Positions 11,370-21,638 of a stretch of 64,000 bases of DNA are shown here, in pieces. How positions within the stretch are numbered: position 1 is the stretch's first letter; every line of letters starts with the position of its first letter. Origin of the DNA: Pyrinomonas methylaliphatogenes (lineage in GTDB: Bacteria; Acidobacteriota; Blastocatellia; Pyrinomonadales; Pyrinomonadaceae); contig NZ_CBXV010000002.1 of assembly GCF_000820845.2 (NCBI RefSeq), positions 372,001 through 436,000 on the forward strand, in the 5' to 3' direction. The notes under the pieces were generated by a model that saw only the letters and a program-made list of their open reading frames with translations, was not told the DNA's origin and searched no databases. A program made the position numbers and the translations under genes.

Positions 11370-12569
11370 CTATTGACGCCGCGCGCGTTCCTCTTCCAGT
11401 TGCCGTTTGATCAGCAGTTCGGCTAGTTGCGGAACGACCTCCCAGGCGATCTCCTGCACGACGCGCTCGGACATCTGTTCGACGACCCGTCGCGCAATCG
11501 CATCTATCACCTCAGGTGACAGATGGTCGATCCGCAATTGACTGGCGCTGCTCTCAGCTCTCGGCGTCGAGATGGGCGTGTCTGGCTCCGCCTGATCTTC
11601 CAGCACAGCGGGCGTGATCTGCGCTTCGAGCGGTTCGGTTGCAGCGATCGCTACCGCGCTCCCTTCGCTCTCCTCCGGCGGAACTTCAACCACGATCTCG
11701 GCCTCGCCCTCTTCGCTCACCGCTTCGACCTTCGGTCCCGCATCGGCTGTCTCCAAATCATCTAGGTCGAGCACAAAAGCCTCTTCTTCAGCGAGGGCGG
11801 CCTCCTGCCTAACCTCCTCTTCGCCCAAGTCGAGGATGAGATCATCGGCCTCTTGTGCCATGCCTTCCGCTTCGCTCATCTCGATGATATCCTCGCTCGC
11901 CGACAGGTCCGCCGGAGCCTCCGCTGAGACGAGCGGTGTCGTCTTAGCGCCGCTTCCAATCTGCTGGTCCACAGATGCGCCCACCCCAGCAGCGCCTTTC
12001 GCTTCGCCCACTTCGCTCGGCGATGGCACTTTCGGCGAATCAGCAGCCGCAGGCGGCGTTGTTTCGGCTGCTTCCGTTACACGCTCCTCAGCCACGTCTC
12101 CACCCGACTTGCCGCCCAAGAGCGTACCGACCTTGTTTACAAGCTCCCGAATCGATTGGAAGGGTTTCGTCAAGACTCCATCCGCGCCTACTTTGCGCGC
12201 CTCCGCTTCGTTGAAAGGTTCAAAAACATTAACGAGAAGTAGGACGGGGATATGTCGCAGACTCTTTCGACTCTTAATGTAAGCGCAAACCTCATAACCA
12301 CTGCGCCGTGGCATGTGCACGTCGGCAAGGACGAGATCAGGCACCTCCCATTTCAATATTTCAATGGCCTGTTCACCATCGCTCGCCACCATCACCTTCG
12401 CCCCTTCATCGGCGAAGGTCAGGCTGACGATCTTCTGAATCGCGACGGAATCATCCGCCACCAGAAGTTTGCGCCCCGCTAACAACGTGGCTCTCCCACG
12501 ACAGGAGCTCACGCTCTGACCGAGCGCGCTGCCATGCGGCGCACTCGCCAAAACACTAACATCGGCCAT
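11370..12569 (-). CDS. Response-regulator receiver protein with acidic linker
   Basis: A CheY-like receiver domain spans residues about 33-155: acidic pair D39-D40 (VADDS), phospho-acceptor D83 (VLADVHMP) and K135 (LTKPF). The switch Thr/Ser after beta-4 is replaced by Val (VLLLVNVFEPF), a variant also known from related receivers. Residues 160-340 are a long Glu/Ala/Val-rich low-complexity linker, and the final 50 residues (LSPEVIDAIARRVVEQMSERVVQEIAWEV) form an amphipathic region like that of some motility or polarity response regulators. There is no DNA-binding domain. Partner kinases are not in the window. Confidence 0.75.
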   Translation of the reverse strand: MADVSVLASAPHGSALGQSVSSCRGRATLLAGRKLLVADDSVAIQKIVSLTFADEGAKVMVASDGEQAIEILKWEVPDLVLADVHMPRRSGYEVCAYIKSRKSLRHIPVLLLVNVFEPFNEAEARKVGADGVLTKPFQSIRELVNKVGTLLGGKSGGDVAEERVTEAAETTPPAAADSPKVPSPSEVGEAKGAAGVGASVDQQIGSGAKTTPLVSAEAPADLSASEDIIEMSEAEGMAQEADDLILDLGEEEVRQEAALAEEEAFVLDLDDLETADAGPKVEAVSEEGEAEIVVEVPPEESEGSAVAIAATEPLEAQITPAVLEDQAEPDTPISTPRAESSASQLRIDHLSPEVIDAIARRVVEQMSERVVQEIAWEVVPQLAELLIKRQLEEERARRQ

Positions 12570-12658
12570 AACCGCCCGTCAAGAGATTTTTAACGCGCTT
12601 TTTACCTATCATCGCACTTTAACGAACTCTTGGCCCAGCCGTTTGGCGGGCGCTCCGC

Positions 12659-12688
12659 TTGACAAATATCGTCACCAGCGGCGATGTT
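12659..12688 (+). promoter_or_regulatory. Candidate promoter for the 12792 gene
   Basis: A perfect -35 TTGACA at 12659-12664 is followed 18 bases later by a weak -10 (GATGTT). It lies in the divergent gap between the response-regulator gene and the small gene at 12792. The -10 is poor, so this is tentative. Confidence 0.22.
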
Positions 12689-12791
12689 CGGTATCCCTAT
12701 CGGATTCGAGGCGTCTCGACGTAGAATTTTTCGTCGGCATCGGGCCGAGAGCTGTGTCGTTTTCGAACATTTGCGAAGGAGGAGAGCTTCA

Positions 12792-13022
12792 ATGGATGTC
12801 AGCAAAGCCCTAGAGGTCCTACGGCCGCTTTATGGCAGAGACAACATCGAGATCGTGACGCTGGATGGAAGGCGCGTGCGCGGGCTTATCCGCAGCTTGA
12901 AGACGACCCAAGCGCTCAACCGACCGAGCGTCAAGATCGAACGGGCCAATGGCGAGATCGTCAAGATCGCTTTCGATTCGATCGCCGAGATCATCGATCA
13001 TAACGTCGATCCTTCGCGCTAG
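12792..13022 (+). CDS. Conserved small protein of unknown function (76 aa)
   Basis: Preceded by a strong ribosome site (AAGGAGGAGAG, 12776-12786) that fixes ATG 12792. The product is 76 residues and beta-rich after an N-terminal helix: VTLDGRRVRGLIRSLKTT then VKIERANGEIVKIAFDSIAEI. The pattern of a short barrel-like regulator is suggestive, but no family is recognised. It is followed by a separate unit with its own candidate promoter. Confidence 0.7.
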   Translation: MDVSKALEVLRPLYGRDNIEIVTLDGRRVRGLIRSLKTTQALNRPSVKIERANGEIVKIAFDSIAEIIDHNVDPSR

Positions 13023-13051
13023 TCTCGGGGCGCGTCAGCCGGTCTCGCTTT

Positions 13052-13067
13052 TGGCACGATTTTCGCT
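13052..13067 (+). promoter_or_regulatory. Sigma-54-like promoter upstream of the 13107 gene
   Basis: TGGCACG (13052-13058), four bases, then TCGCT gives the GG-N10-GC spacing of a -24/-12 element, differing from the consensus by one base at the -12 end. The expected start would be near 13078, about 29 bases before the ATG at 13107. A TATAGT at 13068 has no proper -35, so sigma-54 fits better than sigma-70. Confidence 0.4.
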
Positions 13068-13106
13068 TATAGTTAACTCTGCTGGGCTAGCCCCAGCGCC
13101 GAGAGT

Positions 13107-13721
13107 ATGGAGAAGAGTTTGAACAAGACGATAGAGGAATTTGGCGAGCGCGTCGCCAGCGCATGGCAAGGGATGCGTCCGACGACCAAGAGATTGGTCG
13201 AGCGCGCGCTGCAAACCTCGCTGACGGCCATCCCCTACGATGCCCGCGCCGAGTGGGAGCTTTGCCGGCTACTCGCCGCGTTAGAGGATCGCGCCAAAGA
13301 GGCCAAAGGTAACCTCAACGCGGAGCAGATCGAAGCGCTGATGCGGATGGCGGACGCTTGTGCAGCCATCCTGCACACACAAGCGCGTTCAGCCGAAAGC
13401 TTCGAACTCCTTTTCACGCGCGCTCTACGCGCAAAGGACTTTAAGAAGGTGGACGAACTGGCCGATTCGCTTCTGACGCGCCTTGCATTGAGCGAGATCA
13501 GCGAGTTGGCCCGCTCGAACAACGTCATGATTCGTGCGATCGCGTTCGAAACCCTGGCCCAAGCTCCGACATCCGCTCTCGTGCAATTGCTCAACGATCC
13601 GGTGGACGCAGGCGTCGCCCGCATCGCGCTCTACATTCAAGCTGAGGAGTACGGATCGGAAGAAGCGCGCTGGGTCATCGAAGCGATCGAAGAGGCGGCG
13701 GAAGTAGAGCTCGATTCATGA
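13107..13721 (+). CDS. Helical-repeat-like protein of unknown function
   Basis: 204 residues, almost entirely helical, cytoplasmic, without Cys clusters or catalytic motifs. The second half (MIRAIAFETLAQAPTSALVQLL, then YGSEEARWVIEAIEE) is reminiscent of HEAT-like helical hairpins. No family assignment. A clear hairpin terminator follows at 13781. Confidence 0.65.
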   Translation: MEKSLNKTIEEFGERVASAWQGMRPTTKRLVERALQTSLTAIPYDARAEWELCRLLAALEDRAKEAKGNLNAEQIEALMRMADACAAILHTQARSAESFELLFTRALRAKDFKKVDELADSLLTRLALSEISELARSNNVMIRAIAFETLAQAPTSALVQLLNDPVDAGVARIALYIQAEEYGSEEARWVIEAIEEAAEVELDS

Positions 13722-13780
13722 CCGCGGAAAAGAGGTTGTGAGCGGGCTGGGTCACGTCAATTCACCTGCCGACAGATTGA

Positions 13781-13803
13781 AAGGGCCGTTTCAAACGGCC
13801 CTT
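13781..13803 (+). terminator. Intrinsic terminator
   Basis: AAGGGCCGTTT and AAACGGCCCTT are perfect inverted repeats (the inner T-C-A bases form the practical loop), followed by CGCTTTT on the plus strand and preceded by A-rich sequence that gives T's on the minus strand. It sits between the converging 13107 gene and ispH and could serve both. Confidence 0.75.
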
Positions 13804-13899
13804 CGCTTTTGCGCCTAGCCTTTGCCGGCGCTCAAATTTCGTCTTCGCCTCCGAGTTTAATGGGCGCGTCAAAGGCTCTTTTCGGCCCTGAGGTGGCAA

Positions 13900-14769
13900 T
13901 CAAGCATCTTGCGCCGCGTCGTGCGCGCGACCGATCTCATGCAAGCGCGTGATGACCTGCTCGATCAGCCAATTCGGCGTCGAAGCGCCAGCCGTCACGC
14001 CGACTCGCTTCACGCCTTTCAGGTCCTGCGGGTTGATGTCATCCGCCGTCTCGATCAGGAAGCTTCGTTCACACTGCTCTTTACAGACGGAGAGCAGTTT
14101 CATGCTATTGGAAGAGTGTGTGCTACCGATCACGTAGAAGGCATCGACCTGACTGGCCAAAGCGCGGGCTGCCTCCTGACGATCTCGCGTCGCCGAGCAG
14201 ATCGTGTTAACGACTTCGGGTTCAGCATCGGCCTTAGCGCGCACAGCTTCAGCCGCTTCCAAGAACGTCTTCAGTTTGAGCGTGGTTTGCGAAAGCACGA
14301 TCGGCGCATGCAATGGCGGCAGCTTTTCCACTTCGCTCGCATCGCGCACGATATAAGTCCTTTCGGGCGCATGTCCGCGCACGCCGATCATTTCGGGATG
14401 GTCCGGATTGCCGACGACGACCACATCCCGCCCCTGCTTGGCCGCGCGTTCGGTCAAACGCTGCACCCTGGTAACGAAAGGGCATGTCGCGTCGATCACC
14501 TTGGCGGCGCGGGTTTCGAGTTCGCGTTTGACTTGCGGCGCGACGCCGTGCGCGCGGATCACCGCGACCGTTTCGCGGTCAGCCTCTTCGGGCGCATCCA
14601 TGGTCGATACGCCCTCACGCTCGAGCCGCTCCATCTCTTGTTTGTTGTGAATGAGCGGTCCGAGCGTTCGCACTTTGCCGCCGCCTTCGCGCAGCGCGTT
14701 TTCGACCATTTCGACGGCGCGCTCGACGCCGAAACAGAAACCGTACTCTTCCGCCAAAAGCACTTCCAT
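13900..14769 (-). CDS. ispH: 4-hydroxy-3-methylbut-2-enyl diphosphate reductase
   Basis: Last step of the MEP isoprenoid pathway, a [4Fe-4S] enzyme. The three cluster cysteines are in YGFCFGVERA (C12), VIDATCPFV (near C95) and VNTICSATRDRQ (near C196). The catalytic Glu region (THSSNSMKL) and SAGASTPNW-like end (VTAGASTPNWL) are intact. 289 residues, standard. The start at ATG 14769 matches the family N-terminus. Confidence 0.96.
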   Translation of the reverse strand: MEVLLAEEYGFCFGVERAVEMVENALREGGGKVRTLGPLIHNKQEMERLEREGVSTMDAPEEADRETVAVIRAHGVAPQVKRELETRAAKVIDATCPFVTRVQRLTERAAKQGRDVVVVGNPDHPEMIGVRGHAPERTYIVRDASEVEKLPPLHAPIVLSQTTLKLKTFLEAAEAVRAKADAEPEVVNTICSATRDRQEAARALASQVDAFYVIGSTHSSNSMKLLSVCKEQCERSFLIETADDINPQDLKGVKRVGVTAGASTPNWLIEQVITRLHEIGRAHDAAQDA

Positions 14770-14867
14770 CGTTCAGGCCAGTCTATCGAAAGATCGGCGC
14801 AATGCCTGCGGAGAGGATAACAGGCTCGCTCGCCCGATTTCAAGGCGCGAATCGTCGCGATCGAAGA

Positions 14868-17582
14868 TTACAACAAGGCTTCCGAACGCACCGGCTCGCG
14901 CAAGATGGCTTCCGCCGCAGCCTTTGCCCGACGAGCCGCATCCGCGTGAGCGTGGCGAAGCGCCGCGATCTGCATGAGCGATTCTCCCGTGCGCGAGAAG
15001 AGTCGAAACAGATCGCCCTCTTCGGCTTTGGTTTCACGCACCAGATCGAGCCACGAAACGCCCTGCGCCCAACGCGCTGCCGCGGCGGCGGCAGAGAAGT
15101 TTATCTCCGAAGCCGGTTCTAAATCTTCACGCCACTCGATGCTCGCCACTTCGTAAGCGATCTGTTCGAAATCGGCGAGCGCCATCACCAACTCATCGTC
15201 GAGCGGGAGTTCGCCGTAATCGCGCTCTTCATCTGCGGCAAGCGCCGCCATCAAACCGGCTGTGCGCGGCACATCGAGCCGCGCGAAGAGGCCGCGCTCC
15301 AAAGCCTCGCCGACGAGCAAAGGACGATCGAGACGAAGGTCGGCGAGCCAGCGTCCGCGTTCGGTGACGCGCTCAGCGCGCATATCGAGATAGCCGAAGT
15401 GCGCGAGCACGCGCGCGCGCTGTTCGAACGGACGCCACGCTTCGGCGCGGAGGTTTTCGAGGCGGCGCTCCAACCTTTCCAGCCTTTCGGCCTCTTCGAT
15501 CGTCTCCCATAACGCGCGCGCGCAAGGGCCGTCGGCTGGACCAGTCACACGTTCGATGAGCTCGTCGAGCAGCGCGACGGCCTCACTCGTCTCCTCTCGC
15601 GCTTCGCGAAGACGCGGCTCAGCGAGCGGTTCGACGCTGCCGGCGCGCACTTCAGCGAAAGCGACCTCGCGCGCCTTGTCGCGCAATCCGTAGATGCGGC
15701 TGTAAACGCGCCCGACGCGCGCGAGGCTCAAGACGACGCGCCGCCCATCTGGACGCACGCCGATCAGGTTCATCCCGCGCCTCTCCGTGACGAAGATCAG
15801 ACGATCTCTGTTCCGCCCGATCTGCACGACGCGGCCCGGCACGACTACATCGTCGAGCCAGTGCATGAGCGTTTCAGCCTGGGTCGCCGGACCGCCCTCA
15901 AGAAGATAAGCGCGCGCGCTCGCCAATCGCTCCAAGGCGCGCGCCCGCTCCACACCGGAGTCGCAACCGGCAGCCGCGATCCGTTCCTTGATCCGTTCCG
16001 CGATCCGTCGGCTTTCATGCTCGAAGGCCGAAAGTTGTTCCGTCAGATCGCGATAGGCGAAACTGCGCTCGACTATCTCGCGCACCTGAGCGAAGCTGCC
16101 GTAAGCATCGAGCAAGTTGAGCAGCGTCGTATAGGTCGCGCGGAATTGACTTTCCAACGGATCGGGCGGCGCGTTCAAGAGTTGGACCATACGTTGCGGA
16201 TTCTGATGCGGTCCCGGAGAGGCGACGATGAACCCGACGTTGTCTTTCCCGCGTCTGCCGGCGCGCCCCGTCATCTGCTGAAACTCGGAAGCCGTCAACG
16301 GACGCCAGCCGTGCCCTGTGCGCATATCCGTGCAAGTCAGCACCACCGTCCGCGCCGGGAAATCGACGCCGGCGGCGACCGTCGCGGTGGCGAAGATGGC
16401 ATCGAGAAGCCCTGCGCCCATCATCCGTTCGACGACCAGCTTCCACGCCGGCAAATGGCCAGCATGATGAGCGGCCACGCCGCCGCGCACGACCGCCTCC
16501 CAATGTCGATGATGACGGATCTCCGGATGCGCGCGCGCGAATTCGCGCAAGAAAGCGCGCCGCGCTGCTCTTCTCTCTTCGTCCAGATCGCGCCGTAACA
16601 TGGCGGCTTCGGTCGCCGCCTCATCGCAACGTCGCCGCGTCGGCAAGAAGACGATCGCCGGAAGAAGATCGTAAGCTCCCAAAGCGTTGAGCAGCGTCGC
16701 GGGCGGCATTTCAGGCAAGTGTATGCGCGCTTGGCGTCCAGATCTGGTCCAGCCATCCTTGACGACGAAATCTTCCAACGCCCGCAAGATTTCAGCGTTG
16801 AACTTACCCGCCTCATCGACGAGCGGCGCGATCTCCCCATCGGGGAACAGGAATGCAGCACGCAAAGGCACTGGGCGCGCGCCTTCGCGCTTGACGATCC
16901 CGCATCGCGTGCCACGCACCCGTTCGATCCACGCAGCCACCTCCTCAGGGTTGCCGATTGTCGCCGAAAGCAGCAGCACGCGCACGCGCGGTGGGGTGAG
17001 GATGATGGCTTCTTCCCAGACGTGACCGCGCTCTTCATCCGCCATGTAGTGCGCCTCGTCAAAGACGACCAGATCGGCGCGCACCTCACTGCCGCCGCGC
17101 AGCGCATCGAAGAGTTGGTTGCGGTAGACTTCCGTCGTGCCGACGATGAGCGGGGCGTCCGCGTTTTCGCGACGATCTCCCGTGAGGATTCCGACCAGTT
17201 CGGCTCCGAACTCTTGCCTGAACTCTTCGTACTTCGAATTGGTCAAGGCTTTGAGCGGGCTGGTGTACCAGGCGCGACGACCTTGTCCGAGCAGACGACG
17301 GATCTCCTCGCGCGCGATCCAAGTTTTACCCGCCCCGGTCGGAGCCGTCACCAAAAGATCCTCACGTTCTATTCGCTCGAGCGCTTCGAGTTGAAATGGG
17401 TCCGGTATAAACGGACCCGCTTCCGGCGTGCCGATCCCCTCGAGCAGACGGCGGACGGCGCGCGGGCGCGTTGCGGCCCGAGTCGCGCTCGCTTTAGAAC
17501 GCTGCGCCCCGCCCTTTTGCGCCTTCCGCCCTGCCGGCCTTCTGGTTCGGCGCTCTCGATCTCTGTCCTTAAGCCGTGCCAT
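14868..17582 (-). CDS. Ski2-like DEAD/DEAH-box RNA helicase
   Basis: Superfamily 2 helicase of the Ski2/Mtr4-like (HelY-type) group. Walker A is APTGAGKT at residues 80-87, the DEAH box at 175-178 (VFDEAHYMADEERG), motif III LLLSATIGNP, motif VI QMTGRAGRRG. The C-terminal third carries a DSHCT-like helical domain. The N-terminus has a basic disordered tail (first 45 residues). Bacterial members are linked to RNA metabolism; substrates here are unknown. Divergent from the 17721 gene. Confidence 0.85.
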   Translation of the reverse strand: MARLKDRDRERRTRRPAGRKAQKGGAQRSKASATRAATRPRAVRRLLEGIGTPEAGPFIPDPFQLEALERIEREDLLVTAPTGAGKTWIAREEIRRLLGQGRRAWYTSPLKALTNSKYEEFRQEFGAELVGILTGDRRENADAPLIVGTTEVYRNQLFDALRGGSEVRADLVVFDEAHYMADEERGHVWEEAIILTPPRVRVLLLSATIGNPEEVAAWIERVRGTRCGIVKREGARPVPLRAAFLFPDGEIAPLVDEAGKFNAEILRALEDFVVKDGWTRSGRQARIHLPEMPPATLLNALGAYDLLPAIVFLPTRRRCDEAATEAAMLRRDLDEERRAARRAFLREFARAHPEIRHHRHWEAVVRGGVAAHHAGHLPAWKLVVERMMGAGLLDAIFATATVAAGVDFPARTVVLTCTDMRTGHGWRPLTASEFQQMTGRAGRRGKDNVGFIVASPGPHQNPQRMVQLLNAPPDPLESQFRATYTTLLNLLDAYGSFAQVREIVERSFAYRDLTEQLSAFEHESRRIAERIKERIAAAGCDSGVERARALERLASARAYLLEGGPATQAETLMHWLDDVVVPGRVVQIGRNRDRLIFVTERRGMNLIGVRPDGRRVVLSLARVGRVYSRIYGLRDKAREVAFAEVRAGSVEPLAEPRLREAREETSEAVALLDELIERVTGPADGPCARALWETIEEAERLERLERRLENLRAEAWRPFEQRARVLAHFGYLDMRAERVTERGRWLADLRLDRPLLVGEALERGLFARLDVPRTAGLMAALAADEERDYGELPLDDELVMALADFEQIAYEVASIEWREDLEPASEINFSAAAAAARWAQGVSWLDLVRETKAEEGDLFRLFSRTGESLMQIAALRHAHADAARRAKAAAEAILREPVRSEALL

Positions 17583-17720
17583 GCGGTAGCGATTTTACCC
17601 CAAGAGTTTGGCGAACGCGCGCAGTCTGCTAAACTTTTCGCTGGCGGTCGAACTTCGCCGCAAACGTTTGCTTGCGAGCCGACGTCTAAAGGATAGTCTT
17701 GTCGAGATCCGGGAGACGTC

Positions 17721-18722
17721 ATGGCTGAGATCTTCAAAACCTTTCTCCGCATCGAAGGGCGCGACCTGCCGCTTTGGCGAAAGCGTATGCGCGCGGCGCT
17801 GGTCTGCTCGCTCGCCCTTCACCTGACGACGCTCGCCTCAATCCTCTTCATCCCAGCGCTGCGCGACATGTTCAATGTCGCGTCAACGCTCGCCGGCGCC
17901 GAGTATGTCAACGAAGAGTATCAACGCACGAAGATCGAACGGGCCACGGTCATCCAATTGCTGAGCGATCGTTTTCAATATCCGCCCGGCTATTTCGCCA
18001 AACCGGAACCGCTTTCACAAATCGAAACGGTGGCGACCAAACGCCCTCGCCCGAAACCGCGCCCGACAGTTGAAATGAAACCGCAGCCCGAGGCTTCGCC
18101 GTCCCCGAGCCTCGATCCGCAGAATCTTGCCGAAGCGATGGCCTCCGAGCAGAAAGCGGAAGAACTGCTCGACAAGCAGGCCGAAGAGGCCAAGATCAAA
18201 CGCCCGCCGCGCATCAACAAAAAGCCTTTCCTCGATCTTCTGCTCAAAGCCAAGCAGATGATGGAGCGCGGCGAACTCAAACTCGACGGCACGATCGTGA
18301 TGACGATCGAGGCCGACCGCCGTGATGATGGAACATTGGAGAACGTCCGCATCACCTCGGCGCAGACGACCGATCGCGCGCTTTACGCGCTCGCCGAAGA
18401 GTTCGTCCAAGCTTTGAGCGCGAGCCGCGCACTCTCGTTCCTCGAAGGCGCGCGGAAGCTTCGCATGACGCTTCGATTGGACCAGCAAAGGGTGAGCGTG
18501 CGCGCATCGACTGAGGTGGAATCGGCGGCGCGGGCGGCGGAGATGGCGCGCGGTTATAGCGGCTTGCTCATCGTCGAAAGGCTCAGGAAGCGAGGCAGCG
18601 ACGAGGCGGTCATCTGGAACAACACCACCGTCTCCTCGCAGGGCAAAGAGGTTCTGGTCAGGTTCGAAATGCCGCGCAATCTGGCCGGACAGATGCTCTC
18701 CAAACAACTGCCATCGAGCTGA
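17721..18722 (+). CDS. Inner-membrane-anchored protein with TonB-like linker
   Basis: An N-terminal cytoplasmic stub, one membrane helix (ALVCSLALHLTTLASILFI, residues about 26-45), then a Pro/Lys/Arg-rich segment (ATKRPRPKPRPTVEMKPQP) like the periplasm-spanning linker of TonB proteins. The last 170 residues are an alpha/beta domain (GTIVMTIEADRRDDGTLENVRI) reminiscent of the TonB or TolA C-terminal fold but not clearly assignable. A role in envelope energy transduction is possible and unproven. Immediately upstream of secA but with a separate candidate promoter between. Confidence 0.55.
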   Translation: MAEIFKTFLRIEGRDLPLWRKRMRAALVCSLALHLTTLASILFIPALRDMFNVASTLAGAEYVNEEYQRTKIERATVIQLLSDRFQYPPGYFAKPEPLSQIETVATKRPRPKPRPTVEMKPQPEASPSPSLDPQNLAEAMASEQKAEELLDKQAEEAKIKRPPRINKKPFLDLLLKAKQMMERGELKLDGTIVMTIEADRRDDGTLENVRITSAQTTDRALYALAEEFVQALSASRALSFLEGARKLRMTLRLDQQRVSVRASTEVESAARAAEMARGYSGLLIVERLRKRGSDEAVIWNNTTVSSQGKEVLVRFEMPRNLAGQMLSKQLPSS

Positions 18723-18782
18723 ATCCGATCAGCCACCAGATCTCCTCACTGGCGCATCAAAATTGAGGTGGGAAAAGCTCGC

Positions 18783-18812
18783 TTGCCCCCGCCTAGCGCG
18801 CTCGCTTACAAT
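18783..18812 (+). promoter_or_regulatory. Sigma-70-type promoter for secA
   Basis: TTGCCC (18783-18788) and TACAAT (18807-18812) are separated by 18 bases, 4/6 and 5/6 matches to consensus, about 70 bases before the secA ATG. Confidence 0.4.
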
Positions 18813-18884
18813 CGTGGTTTGCACTGAAAGGCGCGAGGCGAGTTGAAGATCTCCCGCCAGGAGCACATTTGACGGAATCGAGCG

Positions 18885-21638
18885 ATGATAGACAGATTTT
18901 TAACCAAGCTTTTCGGCACCCCGAATCAACGCTACCTGAAGAGCATTCGCCCGCTCATCGAACGGATCAACGCGCTCGAACCCGAAATGCAGCAGCTCTC
19001 CGACGAAGAGATGCGGGCGCGTACCATCCAATTCAAAGAGCGCGTGGCGAACGCCGTCGCCGAGGCGCGCGACGCGGAAGAGCGCAAACGGCGCGAACAG
19101 GCGATCTTGAACGAGCTGCTGCCCGAAGCCTTCGCGCTGGTTCGCGAAGCTTCGGTGCGCACCACGGGGATGCGCCACTTCGATGTGCAGCTTATCGGCG
19201 GCATCGTCCTTCACGAAGGCAAGATCGCCGAGATGAAGACGGGCGAAGGTAAGACGCTCGTCGCCACGCTCCCCGCCTACTTGAACGCGCTCACGGGGCG
19301 CGGCGTGCACATCGTCACGGTCAACGACTATCTCGCCTCGCGCGATGCCGAGTGGATGGGCAAGATCTACAAGCATCTGGGATTGACCGTCGGCTGCATC
19401 CAGAACGACATGGACGATTGGGAGCGCAAGGACGCTTATGCCGCCGACATCACCTACGGTACGAACAACGAGTTCGGTTTCGATTACTTACGCGACAACA
19501 TGAAGTTCGATCTGGCGACCTGCGTCCAGCGCGGCCATTACTACGCGATCGTGGACGAAGTCGATTCGATCCTGATCGACGAAGCGCGCACGCCGCTCAT
19601 CATCTCCGGCCCGTCGGAAGAAGCGACCGACAAATACTACAAAGCCGACGCCATCATCCCGCACTTGAAGCGCGGCGAGAAGCTCGAGGATGGGAGGACC
19701 ACGGGCGATTACATCGTCGACGAAAAACAACACACGGTCGTCTTGACCGAGGAGGGCATCGCCAAAGCCGAACGATTGCTCGGCGTCGGCAACCTTTACG
19801 ATCCGTCGAACATGGAGATGCTCCACTGCGTCGAGCAAGCGCTGCGCGCCCATACGCTCTACAAGCGCGATCACCATTACGTCGTGCAAGATGGGCAAGT
19901 GATCATCGTCGATGAGTTCACCGGACGCCTGATGCACGGGCGGCGCTGGTCCGATGGTCTGCACCAAGCGGTCGAGGCGAAAGAGGGCGTCAAGATCGAG
20001 CGCGAAAACCAGACGCTGGCGACCATCACGTTGCAGAACTACTTCCGCCTCTACGAAAAGCTCGCCGGGATGACCGGCACGGCGGAGACGGAGGCTGCCG
20101 AGTTCCAGTCGACGTATAACCTAGATGTCATCGTCATCCCGACGCACAAACCGATGATCCGCGTCGATCATCCGGATGTGATCTATCGCACGCTGCCCGA
20201 AAAGTGGGATGCCGTGATCGAAGAGATCAAGGATTGCTATGAACGCGGCCAACCCGTGCTCGTCGGCACCGTCTCGGTCGAAAACTCGGAACTCCTCTCG
20301 CGTCGTTTGCAGCGCCTGGGCATTCCGCACAACGTCCTGAACGCCAAGCCCGAAAACGCCGCGCGCGAGGCCGAGATCGTCGCGCAGGCCGGTCGCAAAG
20401 GGGCGGTGACGATCGCGACCAACATGGCCGGTCGCGGCACGGACATCCTTCTTGGCGGCAACCCTGAGTTCCTGGCGCGCGAATTTTTGAAACGTGACGA
20501 GATCAACCCGGACGAAGCGACGCCCGAACAGTGGGAAGCGGCCCTCAAACGCGCCAAAGAGATCGTCGAGAAGGAGCACGAAGAGGTAGTCAAGCTCGGC
20601 GGGTTGCACATCGTCGGCACCGAGCGGCATGAATCGCGCCGCATCGACAACCAGCTTCGCGGGCGCGCTGGTCGTCAAGGCGATCCCGGTTCATCGCGCT
20701 TCTTCCTCTCGCTCGAAGACGATCTGATGCGCATCTTCGCGGGCGATCGAGTCCGCGCCATCATGCAGAAACTCGGCATGGAGAAGGGCGTCGCCATCGA
20801 ATCGAAGATGGTCTCGAAGCGGATCGAAGCGGCGCAAAAGTCGGTCGAAGCGCGCAACTTCGAGATCCGCAAACATCTTCTCCAGTACGACGACGTGATG
20901 AACAAGCAGCGCGAGACCATCTACGGCCTGCGCCGCCAGTTGATGGCTGAGCCCGACCATCGCGAGTACATCTTGGGGATCGCGCGCGATCTGCTTTCCG
21001 ATTTGACTAAACAATATCTCGACCCGGATGTGTCGCCCGATGAGTGGGACATCGCCGATTACAAGGCGCAACTGAAATCCATCTACGGTTTCGACGCCGA
21101 TGCCGAAGGCATAGACTTCGAGCGGATGAACAGCCGCGAGATCGAAGAGGCCATCTGGCAGAAGCTCGAAGCCAAATACGCCGAAAAAGAGGCACAGGTC
21201 GGCCCCGAAGCGATGCGCACCTACGAGCGCATCATCATGCTCAACATCATCGACGCGCAGTGGAAAGATCACCTGCTCGCCATCGATCATCTGAAGCAAG
21301 GCATCGGGTTGGTCGGTTACGGCCAGAAGGATCCTCTGGTCGAGTACAAGAAGGAGAGCTTCGCGCTCTTCGAAGCGATGCTCGACCGCATCGACATGAA
21401 CACCGTGCGCGCGCTCTTCAATCTGCAGGTCGTCTCCGAGCAAGCGCCCGAGGCGCTGCAGCGCCGCCGCATGAGCCGTCCGACGCGCATGACCTTCACG
21501 GGACCGAATCAAGGCGCCGCGGCGGCGGGCGAGGAGGCAGCGGTTAAAACGGTCCGTCGCGATCATCCGAAAGTCGGGCGCAACGATCCATGTCCGTGCG
21601 GGTCGGGCAAAAAATATAAGAAGTGCTGCGGCGCATGA
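18885..21638 (+). CDS. secA: Protein translocase ATPase SecA
   Basis: Motor of the Sec export pathway, acting at the inner membrane with SecYEG. Walker A is [12 protein letters not shown] near residue 105, the DEAD-like box [15 protein letters not shown] near 224, motif VI-type [12 protein letters not shown] and [15 protein letters not shown] in NBD2, and the C-terminal zinc-binding SEC-C motif [19 protein letters not shown]. 917 residues, full length. The start at ATG 18885 gives the usual [12 protein letters not shown]-terminus. Confidence 0.97.
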   Translation: MIDRFLTKLFGTPNQRYLKSIRPLIERINALEPEMQQLSDEEMRARTIQFKERVANAVAEARDAEERKRREQAILNELLPEAFALVREASVRTTGMRHFDVQLIGGIVLHEGKIAEMKTGEGKTLVATLPAYLNALTGRGVHIVTVNDYLASRDAEWMGKIYKHLGLTVGCIQNDMDDWERKDAYAADITYGTNNEFGFDYLRDNMKFDLATCVQRGHYYAIVDEVDSILIDEARTPLIISGPSEEATDKYYKADAIIPHLKRGEKLEDGRTTGDYIVDEKQHTVVLTEEGIAKAERLLGVGNLYDPSNMEMLHCVEQALRAHTLYKRDHHYVVQDGQVIIVDEFTGRLMHGRRWSDGLHQAVEAKEGVKIERENQTLATITLQNYFRLYEKLAGMTGTAETEAAEFQSTYNLDVIVIPTHKPMIRVDHPDVIYRTLPEKWDAVIEEIKDCYERGQPVLVGTVSVENSELLSRRLQRLGIPHNVLNAKPENAAREAEIVAQAGRKGAVTIATNMAGRGTDILLGGNPEFLAREFLKRDEINPDEATPEQWEAALKRAKEIVEKEHEEVVKLGGLHIVGTERHESRRIDNQLRGRAGRQGDPGSSRFFLSLEDDLMRIFAGDRVRAIMQKLGMEKGVAIESKMVSKRIEAAQKSVEARNFEIRKHLLQYDDVMNKQRETIYGLRRQLMAEPDHREYILGIARDLLSDLTKQYLDPDVSPDEWDIADYKAQLKSIYGFDADAEGIDFERMNSREIEEAIWQKLEAKYAEKEAQVGPEAMRTYERIIMLNIIDAQWKDHLLAIDHLKQGIGLVGYGQKDPLVEYKKESFALFEAMLDRIDMNTVRALFNLQVVSEQAPEALQRRRMSRPTRMTFTGPNQGAAAAGEEAAVKTVRRDHPKVGRNDPCPCGSGKKYKKCCGA

